DNA of 7,025 bases, taken from assembly GCA_937907305.1 (NCBI GenBank), contig CALERQ010000032.1, forward strand, positions 1-7,025, given 5' to 3'. Positions 1 to 5,971 of this stretch are shown piece after piece. Source of the stretch: an uncultured Clostridia bacterium. Its GTDB lineage: Bacteria; Bacillota; Clostridia; Oscillospirales; Ruminococcaceae. Position 1 is the first letter of the stretch. The number at the start of each line of letters is the position of its first letter. Both the position numbers and the translations under genes were made by a program. The notes under the pieces were generated by a model, which had not been told where the DNA came from, did no database searches, and saw only the letters and a program-made list of their open reading frames with translations.

Positions 1-217
1 GCGGGCTTCTTTTCGCCCAGCTTAAGTACTCGCCAAAGTCCTTGACGGCGTGCTGCTGGGTGTAGTGCTCCATCACAAAATTGAGCTCCTCGCCGGAGAG
101 CACCGTCTGCGGCTTTTTGGCTTCACCGCCGAAGCGCTGCTGCAGCAGCGCGGTCAGGTCCTTGCCGCTTATATTCAGGTCTTTGGCGACCTCGTTCAGT
201 TTAACTTTTTCGATCAT
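1..217 (-). CDS. infB: Translation initiation factor IF-2, N-terminal end (partial, runs off the left edge)
   Basis: IF-2 is the GTPase that brings initiator fMet-tRNA to the 30S subunit and promotes subunit joining. Only the first 72 codons are visible. They encode a typical IF2_N module: the protein opens MIEKVKLNEVAKDLNISGKD, followed by LTALLQQRFGGEAKKPQTVL and an ELNFVMEHYTQQ helix. The ATG at 217-215 overlaps the ylxQ stop codon as ATGA, and an AGGAGG lies at 228-233, ten bases upstream, which supports this start. Being last of five genes fits the standard nusA-infB operon. The identity comes from the N-terminal module and the gene order, since the GTPase domain is outside the window. 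Oddity: from about base 27 down to base 1 the reading frame turns into YLSWAKRSP with rare TTA and AGA codons. A one-base shift would restore a Lys-rich linker (KLGEKKP), so a frameshift or sequence error is possible. Confidence 0.88.
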   Translation of the reverse strand, partial: MIEKVKLNEVAKDLNISGKDLTALLQQRFGGEAKKPQTVLSGEELNFVMEHYTQQHAVKDFGEYLSWAKRSP

Positions 218-543
218 CTATCCAAGTCCTCCTCATCATCACTCATCATTGCCCGGATACCACCGGCGAAGTTTTCATCGCAGACCGCCAGGATGCCGGT
301 ATTTTTGCCGGTATAGTGGCTGAGGGTCTGCATCGTACAGGGAAGAGAAATTACCGGGATGTCCGGCAGCTTTTGCCGGAGCCGCGCGGCGCTGCGGGGG
401 GAAAGATCCCGCGCCAGCAGGAGAAGACAGGCTTCCCCTTTTTCCGCCTTTTCCACGGCGGCATCCATGCCGGTGGTGAGCCGGCCGGCCCGGCGGCACA
501 GGGAGATGAATCCCAGCACCTTTCTTTGGGTCATGTCATCCAT
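214..543 (-). CDS. ylxQ: L7Ae-family RNA-binding protein YlxQ (RplGA-like)
   Basis: This is a small ribosomal L7Ae/L30e-type protein of about 109 residues, the usual size. Members of this fold bind kink-turn RNA; YlxQ is known in Firmicutes as the gene between ylxR and infB. The sequence shows an opening helix RKVLGFISLCRRAGRLTTGM, the Gly-rich turn and helix before LLLLARDLSPRSAARL, and a later TGKNTGILAVCDENFA segment typical of the C-terminal half. The start is uncertain: an ATG at 543 (used here, overlapping the rnpM stop by 8 bases), a GTG at 552 only four bases from AGAGGAG (557-563), and an ATG at 534 are all in frame. The end overlaps infB by four bases (ATGA). The tail is very acidic (DDEEDLD). 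Translation is probably coupled to rnpM and infB. The family call is firm; its RNA target here cannot be told. Confidence 0.9.
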   Translation of the reverse strand: MDDMTQRKVLGFISLCRRAGRLTTGMDAAVEKAEKGEACLLLLARDLSPRSAARLRQKLPDIPVISLPCTMQTLSHYTGKNTGILAVCDENFAGGIRAMMSDDEEDLDR

Positions 544-808
544 CGGCGGCACTCAGCTCCTCTTCCAGTTTTGCCATCACCTCATCGGGTACGGGGCATT
601 GGAAGGCACGCTCCAGCCGTTTGGCCTTCTGTGCCTTGCGGAGGCACTCGGCATTGCGGCAGAGATAGGCGCCGCGGCCGGCCATTCTGCCGGTGAGATC
701 GACATGGACCTCGCCCTGCGGGGTATGGACAACGCGTACCAGCTCCTTTTTGGGGAAATGCCCGCCGCAGCCGGCGCACATTCTTACGGGGATCTTCTTT
801 TGCTGCAC
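536..808 (-). CDS. rnpM: RNase P modulator RnpM (YlxR family)
   Basis: YlxR proteins are small nucleic-acid-binding proteins of the nusA-infB operon; the Bacillus member was renamed RnpM because it binds RNase P RNA and modulates its activity. The 90-residue product carries the family signature: RMCAGCGGHFPKKELVRVV near the N-terminus, then GEVHVDLTGRMAGRGAYLC, with paired cysteines (CAGC, and C-x5-C around LCRNAEC) and a basic helix KAQKAKRLERAF. I chose the GTG at 808-806 because AAAGGAGG sits eight bases upstream at 817-824. An ATG at 853 in the same frame would overlap the nusA 3' end and add 15 residues not typical of the family. Its stop overlaps the ylxQ start. The gap to nusA is 22 bases and holds the ribosome binding site. 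Family assignment is secure; action on RNase P in this organism is by homology. Confidence 0.93.
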   Translation of the reverse strand: MQQKKIPVRMCAGCGGHFPKKELVRVVHTPQGEVHVDLTGRMAGRGAYLCRNAECLRKAQKAKRLERAFQCPVPDEVMAKLEEELSAADG

Positions 809-816
809 TGTGGGTG

Positions 817-824
817 CCTCCTTT
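817..824 (-). promoter_or_regulatory. Ribosome binding site that fixes the GTG start of rnpM
   Basis: AAAGGAGG (read on the minus strand) lies in the short gap after the nusA stop codon and eight bases before GTG 808-806. It is a near-perfect Shine-Dalgarno sequence and points to the GTG rather than the upstream in-frame ATG at 853. Confidence 0.85.
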
Positions 825-830
825 CTATGA

Positions 831-1934
831 TTATTCTTCCTTGGCGGGTTCATCCTCGCCGTAGAAGCCGCTTTCGGGACGGATATCGATCTTCCAGCCG
901 GTCAGGCGGGCCGCCAGGCGGGCGTTCTGGCCCTTATTGCCGATGGCGAGCGAGAGCTGGTGATCCGGCACGGTGACGCGGCAGCTGTGGGTATCGGCAT
1001 CCAGGATCTCCACACCGAGGACGGTGGCGGGAGAGAGCGCCGCGGAAATGTAGGTGGCGGGGTCATCGCTGTAATTGACGACATCGATCTTTTCGCCGCC
1101 CAGCTCCTCCACGATGGTATTGACACGGGCGCCCTTGGGGCCGATGCAGGCGCCGATGGCATCCACATTCTCATCCCGGCTGGAAACGGCCAGCTTGCTG
1201 CGGGAGCCCGCCTCGCGGGAGATGGAACGGATCTCGACGGTGCCATCGTAAATTTCGGGGACATTCATCTCGAACAATCTCTTGACCAGGCCGGGGTGGG
1301 TGCGGGAGATCATAAGGCGGGGGCCCTTTTCGGTATTCTGCACATCCACCACATATACCTTGATGCGCTGGCCCTCGGTGAAGGTCTCATCGGGGATCTG
1401 CTCGGTCTTGGGCAGCACGGCCTCGCTGCTGCCGATCTCCAGGGTGACATTGCCGCGGACAGGGTCCACCCGCAGCACCTTGGCGGAAACAATATCGTGC
1501 TGGCGGCTCTCGTACTCCTTGAGCAGCAGGCCCTTTTCGGCCTCCCGGATGCCCTGATGGATGGAGGATTTGGCCGCCTGGGCCGCGATGCGCCCGAACT
1601 TTTTGGGATCGAGGGCGACCTCCAGCACCTGGCCGGCGGTGATGCCGCTCTGGTACTTGGCGGCGTCCTCCACGCTGATCTGGGTGGTGGGGTCCTCGAC
1701 CTCCTCCACGACATCCTTACGCAGCGCCACATAGAATCGGCCGGTCTCGGGGTCGATCTCCACCACGCTGTTTTCGCTGTTAAAGGGGTCCTTCTTGATG
1801 GCCTGGGCGATGGCGGTCTGGATCTTTTCGATCATGTAATCCACCGGGATGCCTTTTTCCTTCTCCAGCAGCTTCAGGGCATCAAAGAGGTTGAATTCCT
1901 CCTGCTGTTTCTTTTTGGCTCTTGCAGCGCTCAT
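831..1934 (-). CDS. nusA: Transcription termination/antitermination factor NusA
   Basis: NusA binds RNA polymerase near the RNA exit channel and modulates pausing, intrinsic termination and antitermination. The 367-residue protein shows the full Gram-positive layout: an RNAP-binding N-terminal domain (roughly 12-135, with ALKLLEKEKGIP), an S1 domain (about 145-212, with VTLEIGSSEAVLPKTEQIP), KH1 (about 235-290, loop GPKG at 265-268) and KH2 (about 295-352, loop GNKG at 332-335). The acidic repeats found in E. coli NusA are absent, as is normal in Firmicutes; the chain ends shortly after KH2 with an acidic tail. The start codon overlaps the rimP stop as ATGA and has GGAGGAG at 1942-1948, seven bases upstream. 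The first 12 residues (basic AARAKKKQQ stretch) form a short extension before the conserved domain. It is surely expressed with rimP and rnpM. Confidence 0.97.
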   Translation of the reverse strand: MSAARAKKKQQEEFNLFDALKLLEKEKGIPVDYMIEKIQTAIAQAIKKDPFNSENSVVEIDPETGRFYVALRKDVVEEVEDPTTQISVEDAAKYQSGITAGQVLEVALDPKKFGRIAAQAAKSSIHQGIREAEKGLLLKEYESRQHDIVSAKVLRVDPVRGNVTLEIGSSEAVLPKTEQIPDETFTEGQRIKVYVVDVQNTEKGPRLMISRTHPGLVKRLFEMNVPEIYDGTVEIRSISREAGSRSKLAVSSRDENVDAIGACIGPKGARVNTIVEELGGEKIDVVNYSDDPATYISAALSPATVLGVEILDADTHSCRVTVPDHQLSLAIGNKGQNARLAARLTGWKIDIRPESGFYGEDEPAKEE

Positions 1935-2413
1935 TTGCTTACTCCTCCACTAAAATCATTATACAGACGGATAAACGCGGTTTCGCCGCGCTCCACATTC
2001 ATTTCGGTTTCTTCATCCAGCAGCAGGGTCAGGGTGCCATCATGGTAATCGGTAAGGGTGCCGATGAAATCCCGGACTCCCTCCACCGGGCGGATGAGCC
2101 GCACCAGCAGCTGCTGACCCATCAGGGCCTCAAAGTGCCAATCCCGGGTGAGGGCGCGCTCGATGCCGGGGGAGGAAACCTCCAGCGTGTAGCTGCCATC
2201 GATGGGGTCGGCTTCATCCAGTACATCGCTGATCGCCCGGGAAAAGGCCTCGCAGCTATTGATATCGATGCCGCCCTCTTTATCGACATAGTACCGCAGG
2301 TACCAGCCGCTGCCCTCTTTCTCGTAGACGACATCCCACAGCCGCAGGCCCATCTCTTCCAGAATGGGGGCTGCCAGCTCCTCCGCTATGGCGGCGGTAT
2401 TCTTTTTGGCCAT
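1931..2413 (-). CDS. rimP: Ribosome maturation factor RimP
   Basis: RimP (YhbC/YlxS) assists maturation of the 30S subunit and is the usual first gene before nusA. The 160-residue product has the expected length and the family hallmark YTLEVSSPGIER at 75-86, preceded by WYLRYYVDKEGGIDINSCE (the N-terminal alpha/beta domain) and followed by a C-terminal small-barrel domain that includes FIGTLTDYHDGTLTLLLDEE. I chose the ATG at 2413 because TTAGGAGG lies seven bases upstream (2421-2428). In-frame ATGs at 2431 and 2455 lack a good ribosome binding site and would add residues not conserved in the family; 2455 also lies inside the leader hairpin. It is the promoter-proximal gene of the operon and its stop overlaps nusA by four bases, implying translational coupling. 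Confidence 0.95.
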   Translation of the reverse strand: MAKKNTAAIAEELAAPILEEMGLRLWDVVYEKEGSGWYLRYYVDKEGGIDINSCEAFSRAISDVLDEADPIDGSYTLEVSSPGIERALTRDWHFEALMGQQLLVRLIRPVEGVRDFIGTLTDYHDGTLTLLLDEETEMNVERGETAFIRLYNDFSGGVSK

Positions 2414-2435
2414 CGCTTTGCCTCCTAACATAAAG

Positions 2436-2461
2436 GAAAGAGCGGGTCGCCCCACTCTTTC
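2436..2461 (-). promoter_or_regulatory. Hairpin with GNRA tetraloop in the rimP operon leader
   Basis: On the minus strand this stretch folds as an 11-bp stem (GAAAGAGTGGG against CCCGCTCTTTC, with one T-G wobble) closed by GCGA, which fits the GNRA tetraloop rule. It lies between the predicted transcription start near 2480 and the rimP Shine-Dalgarno (2421-2428), with eight bases between the stem and that site. It is not followed by a U-run, so it does not look like a terminator. A role in mRNA stability, protein binding or autoregulation of the operon is inference only. Confidence 0.55.
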
Positions 2462-2486
2462 TTTCTACTACCATATTCCAAATAAT

Positions 2487-2515
2487 ACTGTAACACAAAT
2501 CGCAGGGCTTTGCAA
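2487..2515 (-). promoter_or_regulatory. Predicted SigA-type promoter for rimP-nusA-rnpM-ylxQ-infB
   Basis: Read on the minus strand, a -35 TTGCAA (2510-2515), a 17-base spacer and a -10 TACAGT (2487-2492) preceded by TGT (extended -10) lie upstream of rimP. The region upstream of the -35 is AT-rich and may act as an UP element. The predicted start is near 2480, giving a leader of about 67 bases. Each hexamer matches consensus at four of six positions; the exact spacing and TGn element support the call. Confidence 0.7.
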
Positions 2516-2529
2516 GCACTATTTTGCAC

Positions 2530-2576
2530 AAAAAGGGCGGTTTCATCGCAAAAAAAAGCATTTTTCCGCCAAAGCT
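2530..2576 (-). terminator. Possible weak intrinsic terminator after the EFR1-like gene
   Basis: Two overlapping candidate structures follow the stop codon on the minus strand. One is a short stem AGC-TTT against AAA-GCT (one bulged T) followed by a run of seven further Ts (2550-2556). The other pairs GGCGG (2566-2570) with CCGCC (2536-2540) and is followed by CTTTTT (2530-2535). Both stems are short, so read-through into the rimP operon cannot be excluded. Confidence 0.4.
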
Positions 2577-3331
2577 CACCCGGTGTACTCCTCGCAGCGG
2601 TAGCGGGGCTTGCCCAGGCTCTTTTTGCCGTACTCGATGGCCCGCTGGGGGCAGCCGCAGATGCAGGCCATGCAGTGGGTGCAGTGCCCCTCCCAGTGGG
2701 GCTTGCCCTCCCGCATCACGATGCAGTTGGTGAAACACATTTTGGCGCAGCGGCCGCAGCCATTGCAGGCCGGAGTGGTGTAAAAGGGCCCGCTTTTGAT
2801 GCAGAAGCGGTAGAAAAAGAGATTGACGATACCGCTTTTCAGACGGTCGGTCAGGGTCAGCGTTCTCTCCGGGAAGGGCTGATCCCCCGCGATGAGGGCG
2901 GCGGCTTCCAGGAGGGGCTCACGGGCGGCGTCGATGATCTTCCGTGTTTCTTCCTCCCCGGGCACCGGGAACATGGCCACATAGTTTTCCGGCATCACCA
3001 GCGGCCACACGCCGCGGTATTCCAGACCCAGCTCCCCGCAGAGCCTGCGCAGGCGGGGCCCGGCCGCGCCGATATCCCCGCCGCAGGTGAGGACGAAATA
3101 GGCTTCTCTGCTGCCATCAAAGCCGGTGCGGCGCAGCAGATCGGCAAAGACTCGGGGCATCTGCCAGCCGTATGTGGGGCAGACAAAGACCCACGGTTTT
3201 TCGGAATGGAGGGAGGGGGCCAGGCCGCTTTTGAGGGCGGGGGCGGCATCCTCGGCGGTATCGTGCAGATGATCTGCCAGCAGCTGCGCGGCCCAGCGGC
3301 TGTTGCCGGTGCCGGTGAGGTAATAGATCAT
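2576..3331 (-). CDS. EFR1-family flavodoxin/ferredoxin fusion protein
   Basis: This is a 251-residue electron-transfer protein with two parts. The N-terminal flavodoxin-like domain begins YYLTGTGNS, where the TGTGNS loop (6-11) is the FMN phosphate-binding motif, and continues with CPTYGWQMPRVF (51-62) and the TCGGDIGAAG segment (82-91). The C-terminal part is a bacterial 2[4Fe-4S] ferredoxin: C189, C192, C195, C199 and C217, C220, C223, C227, the last followed by Pro. Members of this family (EFR1, 'ferrodoxin') are common in anaerobic Clostridia, but their partners are mostly unknown. The usual Pro after the fourth cysteine of the first motif is Phe here, and there are extra cysteines at 203 and 225. 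AGAAGG lies about nine bases upstream of the ATG. The gene starts 26 bases after the lipoprotein gene ends, so the two are probably one operon. No signal peptide is visible, so it should act in the cytoplasm. Confidence 0.88.
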   Translation of the reverse strand: MIYYLTGTGNSRWAAQLLADHLHDTAEDAAPALKSGLAPSLHSEKPWVFVCPTYGWQMPRVFADLLRRTGFDGSREAYFVLTCGGDIGAAGPRLRRLCGELGLEYRGVWPLVMPENYVAMFPVPGEEETRKIIDAAREPLLEAAALIAGDQPFPERTLTLTDRLKSGIVNLFFYRFCIKSGPFYTTPACNGCGRCAKMCFTNCIVMREGKPHWEGHCTHCMACICGCPQRAIEYGKKSLGKPRYRCEEYTG

Positions 3332-3357
3332 GCGGAAAAGCCTTCTTTCGGTTAGAT

Positions 3358-5073
3358 TTATTCGGCCCAGTTCTGCAAAAGGCCATCGTAAACGGCGGTC
3401 TGGTGCTTGAATTCCTCGTAGAGGGTGTGGGCCCGGCTCAGGCGGTTTTCAAAAAGGGCCCGGTAATAGCGGCGGGTGACCACATAGGTGCTGAGGGAGA
3501 TGCGCTTGTAGTAATAGCCGGCGGTATCCATCATATCGGCGTACTCAAACATCAGGTCCCACAGGGCATTGATGGCCTCGGTCTCGGGCTTTGCCACATC
3601 CTGCACCGCCTGCAGCTGGCCCACGATCTCATCCAGCAGGCCGCTATCCATAATGCCGGCGGCGGCAAAGCTATCGTTCTTTTCCATGGCCTCGCAATAG
3701 GCAGCGTAATCCTGCTCGAAGCGGCGGCAGCTCTCCCCCGCCACGGCCTCGTAGCTTTCCTTGAACGCGCGGTAATCGGCCAGCACCTCATCCAGCACGC
3801 CAAAGTACCGGTAGCTGCCCAGCAGCGCCAGCATCTCATCGGAAAGGGTGGTGGGCGAAGCCTGCAGCTTTTTGAGCAGCAGCGGCGAGGCCGTGACCCC
3901 ATTTTGCAGCAGTACGGCGGCGGTTTCGGTATCATCATTGGTCACAGCCAGGTCCAGCAGATTGCCGGGCTGGGCGCTTTCCACCCCGTAGCGCAGAGCG
4001 GCCGTGGCGCTGTCCCCTTCGGAAAGGGCGGCATCCTCCGCCGAAAGCGGGAAATGGGCCAGGTAAAGGGCCAGGCGTTCGGCATTCCCCATGGCGGCGC
4101 AGTAGTAGGCAATGGAAGGCGCCGTGCAGCCGGTATCGGTGTGCTGCTCCTTCAGGGTGGAGAGCAGCTGCTGCCAATCCTGGCGCTCCGCTATGGTAAG
4201 GGCGGTCGTATCCACCCAGTAGAGATTGCGGTTTTCCCCGGTGGCGCCGGCTTTGACCACCAGCTCCACCGTTTCGGCATTGCCGCTTTGCAGCGCGGCC
4301 CACAGCAGGCCATCGCCATTGCGGTCGGTCACCGAAGCATTGCCCTCATTGAGCAGCAGGCGCAGGGTATCGTTTTCCCCGTGACGGGCCGCCCACAGGA
4401 GCTGCTCCGACTGCGCCCGCAGCACCGATTCCTTTTCCAGCCAGCCCTGGCACAGCACCGTGACGACCCGGAGAGCCGGCTCCCCCTGCTGCATGGCCCG
4501 CAGGCGCAGGCACAGGGCATGGGGTTCGCCATCGGCCAGGAGGGCCCGCAATTCGGCATCGGCGGCGACGGCCCCGGCGCTTTCGCCGGTGATGGGATCG
4601 GTGAGGAGAACGGCATAGCGGTTCAGGCCCTCATCCTCCCCGGAAAGAGAGTCTTCCGGCATGTCCCCGCCCAGCCGCGCCCACACCCGCACGATGAAAA
4701 GATCCTCGCAGGCGGTCCAGTCCCCCACCGGCAGCACATTGATGCCGAAGGAGGCCCGCAGATCCAGAAGGGGCCGGTTCTGCTCATCAACGCAGTAGCA
4801 CAGGGTCACGGCTTTGCCCTCCACCGCGGCGGGCTGCAGCACCCAGTTCTGCGCGCCGATGGTCAGGGTGGTGGGGTCGCCATCCGAGACGACCGAGCCG
4901 GAAAGACCCAGCTGATCCCACAGGGCGGCGTTATCGGGGTCGGCCAGCCACTGGGTGCGGTCTTCCTCCGCGGCGGCGAATACCGCGGAGAGTTTGTATT
5001 CTTTTTGCGCGCCGCAGGCAGTCAAAAATACCAGCATGACCGCCAGCAGCAGCGCTGTCCATCGCTTTAGCAT
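3358..5073 (-). CDS. Lipoprotein with degenerate ankyrin-like repeats, function unknown
   Basis: I do not recognise a characterised family for this protein of 571 residues. It opens with a lipoprotein signal peptide: basic MLKRW, a hydrophobic stretch, and the lipobox LTAC with Cys20 as the predicted lipidated residue, so it should be anchored on the outer face of the membrane. Residues 21-215 form an uncharacterised domain. Ankyrin-like helix pairs then appear around 221-247 (LLWAARHGENDTLRLLLNEG), 252-280 (LLWAALQSGNAETVELVVKA), 319-343 (more degenerate) and 369-395 (LLDLAVTNDDTETAAVLLQN). The last 160 residues look all-helical and rich in Tyr, Glu and Asp. GGGAG sits six bases before the ATG, and a promoter lies at 5105-5133. 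The next gene downstream is the EFR1-like protein. Ankyrin-like repeats suggest protein-protein contacts; any link to redox is only from the gene pair. The coding call itself is firm. Confidence 0.85.
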   Translation of the reverse strand: MLKRWTALLLAVMLVFLTACGAQKEYKLSAVFAAAEEDRTQWLADPDNAALWDQLGLSGSVVSDGDPTTLTIGAQNWVLQPAAVEGKAVTLCYCVDEQNRPLLDLRASFGINVLPVGDWTACEDLFIVRVWARLGGDMPEDSLSGEDEGLNRYAVLLTDPITGESAGAVAADAELRALLADGEPHALCLRLRAMQQGEPALRVVTVLCQGWLEKESVLRAQSEQLLWAARHGENDTLRLLLNEGNASVTDRNGDGLLWAALQSGNAETVELVVKAGATGENRNLYWVDTTALTIAERQDWQQLLSTLKEQHTDTGCTAPSIAYYCAAMGNAERLALYLAHFPLSAEDAALSEGDSATAALRYGVESAQPGNLLDLAVTNDDTETAAVLLQNGVTASPLLLKKLQASPTTLSDEMLALLGSYRYFGVLDEVLADYRAFKESYEAVAGESCRRFEQDYAAYCEAMEKNDSFAAAGIMDSGLLDEIVGQLQAVQDVAKPETEAINALWDLMFEYADMMDTAGYYYKRISLSTYVVTRRYYRALFENRLSRAHTLYEEFKHQTAVYDGLLQNWAE

Positions 5074-5104
5074 AAGTCACTCCCAAAATTGGTTTTGTGC
5101 GGTT

Positions 5105-5133
5105 ATTCTACCATACCGCGCCAAAAAAGGCAA
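5105..5133 (-). promoter_or_regulatory. Predicted promoter for the lipoprotein/EFR1 unit
   Basis: On the minus strand a -35 TTGCCT (5128-5133), a 17-base spacer and a -10 TAGAAT (5105-5110, five of six consensus positions) preceded by TGG (extended -10) lie 31 bases before the start codon. The predicted leader is only about 25 bases. Confidence 0.72.
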
Positions 5134-5155
5134 ATGCAGGGGATGAACAAACTGT

Positions 5156-5187
5156 AAAAAAAGCCCCGAAGCGCGCGGCTGCGGGGC
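5156..5187 (-). terminator. Strong intrinsic terminator after the AlkD-like gene
   Basis: On the minus strand GCCCCG (5182-5187) pairs with CGGGGC (5163-5168). After one C/T mismatch the stem continues as AGC/GCT around a CGCGC loop. Seven Ts follow directly (5156-5162). It lies 14 bases beyond the stop codon of the gene and just upstream of the next promoter. Confidence 0.9.
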
Positions 5188-5201
5188 AAAACAGCGGGGA
5201 C

Positions 5202-5882
5202 TTACCGGCGGCGGAGGGCCTTGAGTTCCTCTTTTTGCGCGGGGGTGACGCGGAAGCTCTCCACGGCCTTTTGGATGGTTTTTTGCCGTACCCAGGGGGA
5301 GAGGCGGCCTTCGGCGATGTAGGGCAGGATCTCCCCGTACCGGAAGGCGAGCGCCGTGGCAAAGTACCACGCCTGCATCATGCGGATGTAGTAGTGATCG
5401 CTTTCCACCGCGGCCACCCAGGCCGGGTACTCCGGGGAAAAATCCTCCCGCAGGTAGTGGGTCATCAGCATCTCGATGGCGAAGCGGACGGTGTAGGGGT
5501 GGGCATCCCCCAGCCAGCGGGTGATGCAGGGCAGCAGTTTTTCGCGGTTTTTGGCAAAGCAGGCGGGCTTTAACAGGTCGCAGGTGGCCCAGTTATCCAC
5601 CTGGGGCAAAAAGCGCTCCAGCTGCGGCATCAGGGCCTCAAAATTCTTTTCCCGCATCAGCAGCAGGGCATGGAGATTGTTTTCCTCGTAGTAGGTGTGG
5701 GGCAGCGCCCGCAGGAACACCTCGGCCTCCGGGCTCCCGGCCAGGGCGGCGGCATAGCGGCGCAGGGCCGGCATCCGCACCCCAATGATGCGCTCCCGCG
5801 CCACCCCCGGCATGAGGGCGGCATGAAAGGCACGGTATTCTTCATCCCGCAGGGCAAACAGTTCTTCGGGAATGGATGACAT
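5202..5882 (-). CDS. DNA alkylation repair protein, AlkD-like HEAT-repeat glycosylase family
   Basis: AlkD-family proteins are all-helical HEAT-like DNA glycosylases that remove bulky or positively charged alkylated bases (for example 3-methyladenine and 7-methylguanine) without flipping them out. The 226-residue product fits the family size. It shows GVRMPALRRYAAAL near 34-47, the DNW-A-T-C-D motif (Trp98, Asp102) that corresponds to the key Trp and Asp of Bacillus cereus AlkD, a YTVRFAIEML helix (Arg133, candidate for the catalytic Arg), and DHYYIRMMQAWYFATALAF (162-180), usual for this branch. I chose the ATG at 5882 because AAGGAGG lies seven bases upstream (5890-5896); the in-frame start at 5927 would fall inside the leader hairpin. 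It is a single-gene unit with its own promoter and terminator. The residue mapping to AlkD is from memory of the family; the substrate range is not shown. Confidence 0.88.
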   Translation of the reverse strand: MSSIPEELFALRDEEYRAFHAALMPGVARERIIGVRMPALRRYAAALAGSPEAEVFLRALPHTYYEENNLHALLLMREKNFEALMPQLERFLPQVDNWATCDLLKPACFAKNREKLLPCITRWLGDAHPYTVRFAIEMLMTHYLREDFSPEYPAWVAAVESDHYYIRMMQAWYFATALAFRYGEILPYIAEGRLSPWVRQKTIQKAVESFRVTPAQKEELKALRRR

Positions 5883-5904
5883 GGCAGAGCCTCCTTGTGA
5901 TCGT

Positions 5905-5957
5905 CCCGGCTTGACCGGGCAGGACACATGCCGAAAAGCCGCATGTGCCCCTGCCGG
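5905..5957 (-). promoter_or_regulatory. Structured leader upstream of the AlkD-like gene
   Basis: Between the predicted transcription start (about 5965) and the ribosome binding site (5890-5896) the minus strand holds a long imperfect hairpin. The arms 5957-5941 and 5931-5915 (CCGGCAGGGGCACATGC against GCATGTGTCCTGCCCGG) pair with one bulge on each side around a nine-base loop. The distal arm ends in CCCGG, which can instead pair with CCGGG at 5905-5909 (loop TCAAG), while the first arm can also pair with that same segment. The structures are mutually exclusive. There is no U-run, so a translation-level or stability effect would be more likely than attenuation. Function is inferred. Confidence 0.5.
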
Positions 5958-5971
5958 GCGAATTTGCTTTT

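Noticed and set aside
960..2048. A 362-codon open frame on the plus strand across nusA
   Set aside because: It is antisense to the well-conserved nusA and rimP genes, and its Gly/Leu/Asp/His-rich translation shows no family signature.
2536..2570. Possible regulatory RNA or riboswitch in the gap before rimP
   Set aside because: The gap is short, already accounted for by a candidate terminator and the promoter, and I see no known riboswitch core.
2510..3355. A 281-codon plus-strand open frame opposite the EFR1-like gene
   Set aside because: The minus strand encodes clear FMN and [4Fe-4S] motifs; the plus frame is Ala/Gly-rich with no domain.
3403..5070. A 555-codon open frame on the plus strand, antisense to the lipoprotein gene
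   Set aside because: It mirrors the real gene almost exactly, has low-complexity Gly/His/Gln-rich protein typical of antisense frames in GC-rich DNA, and lacks a recognisable domain. The minus frame has a signal peptide, promoter and ribosome binding site.
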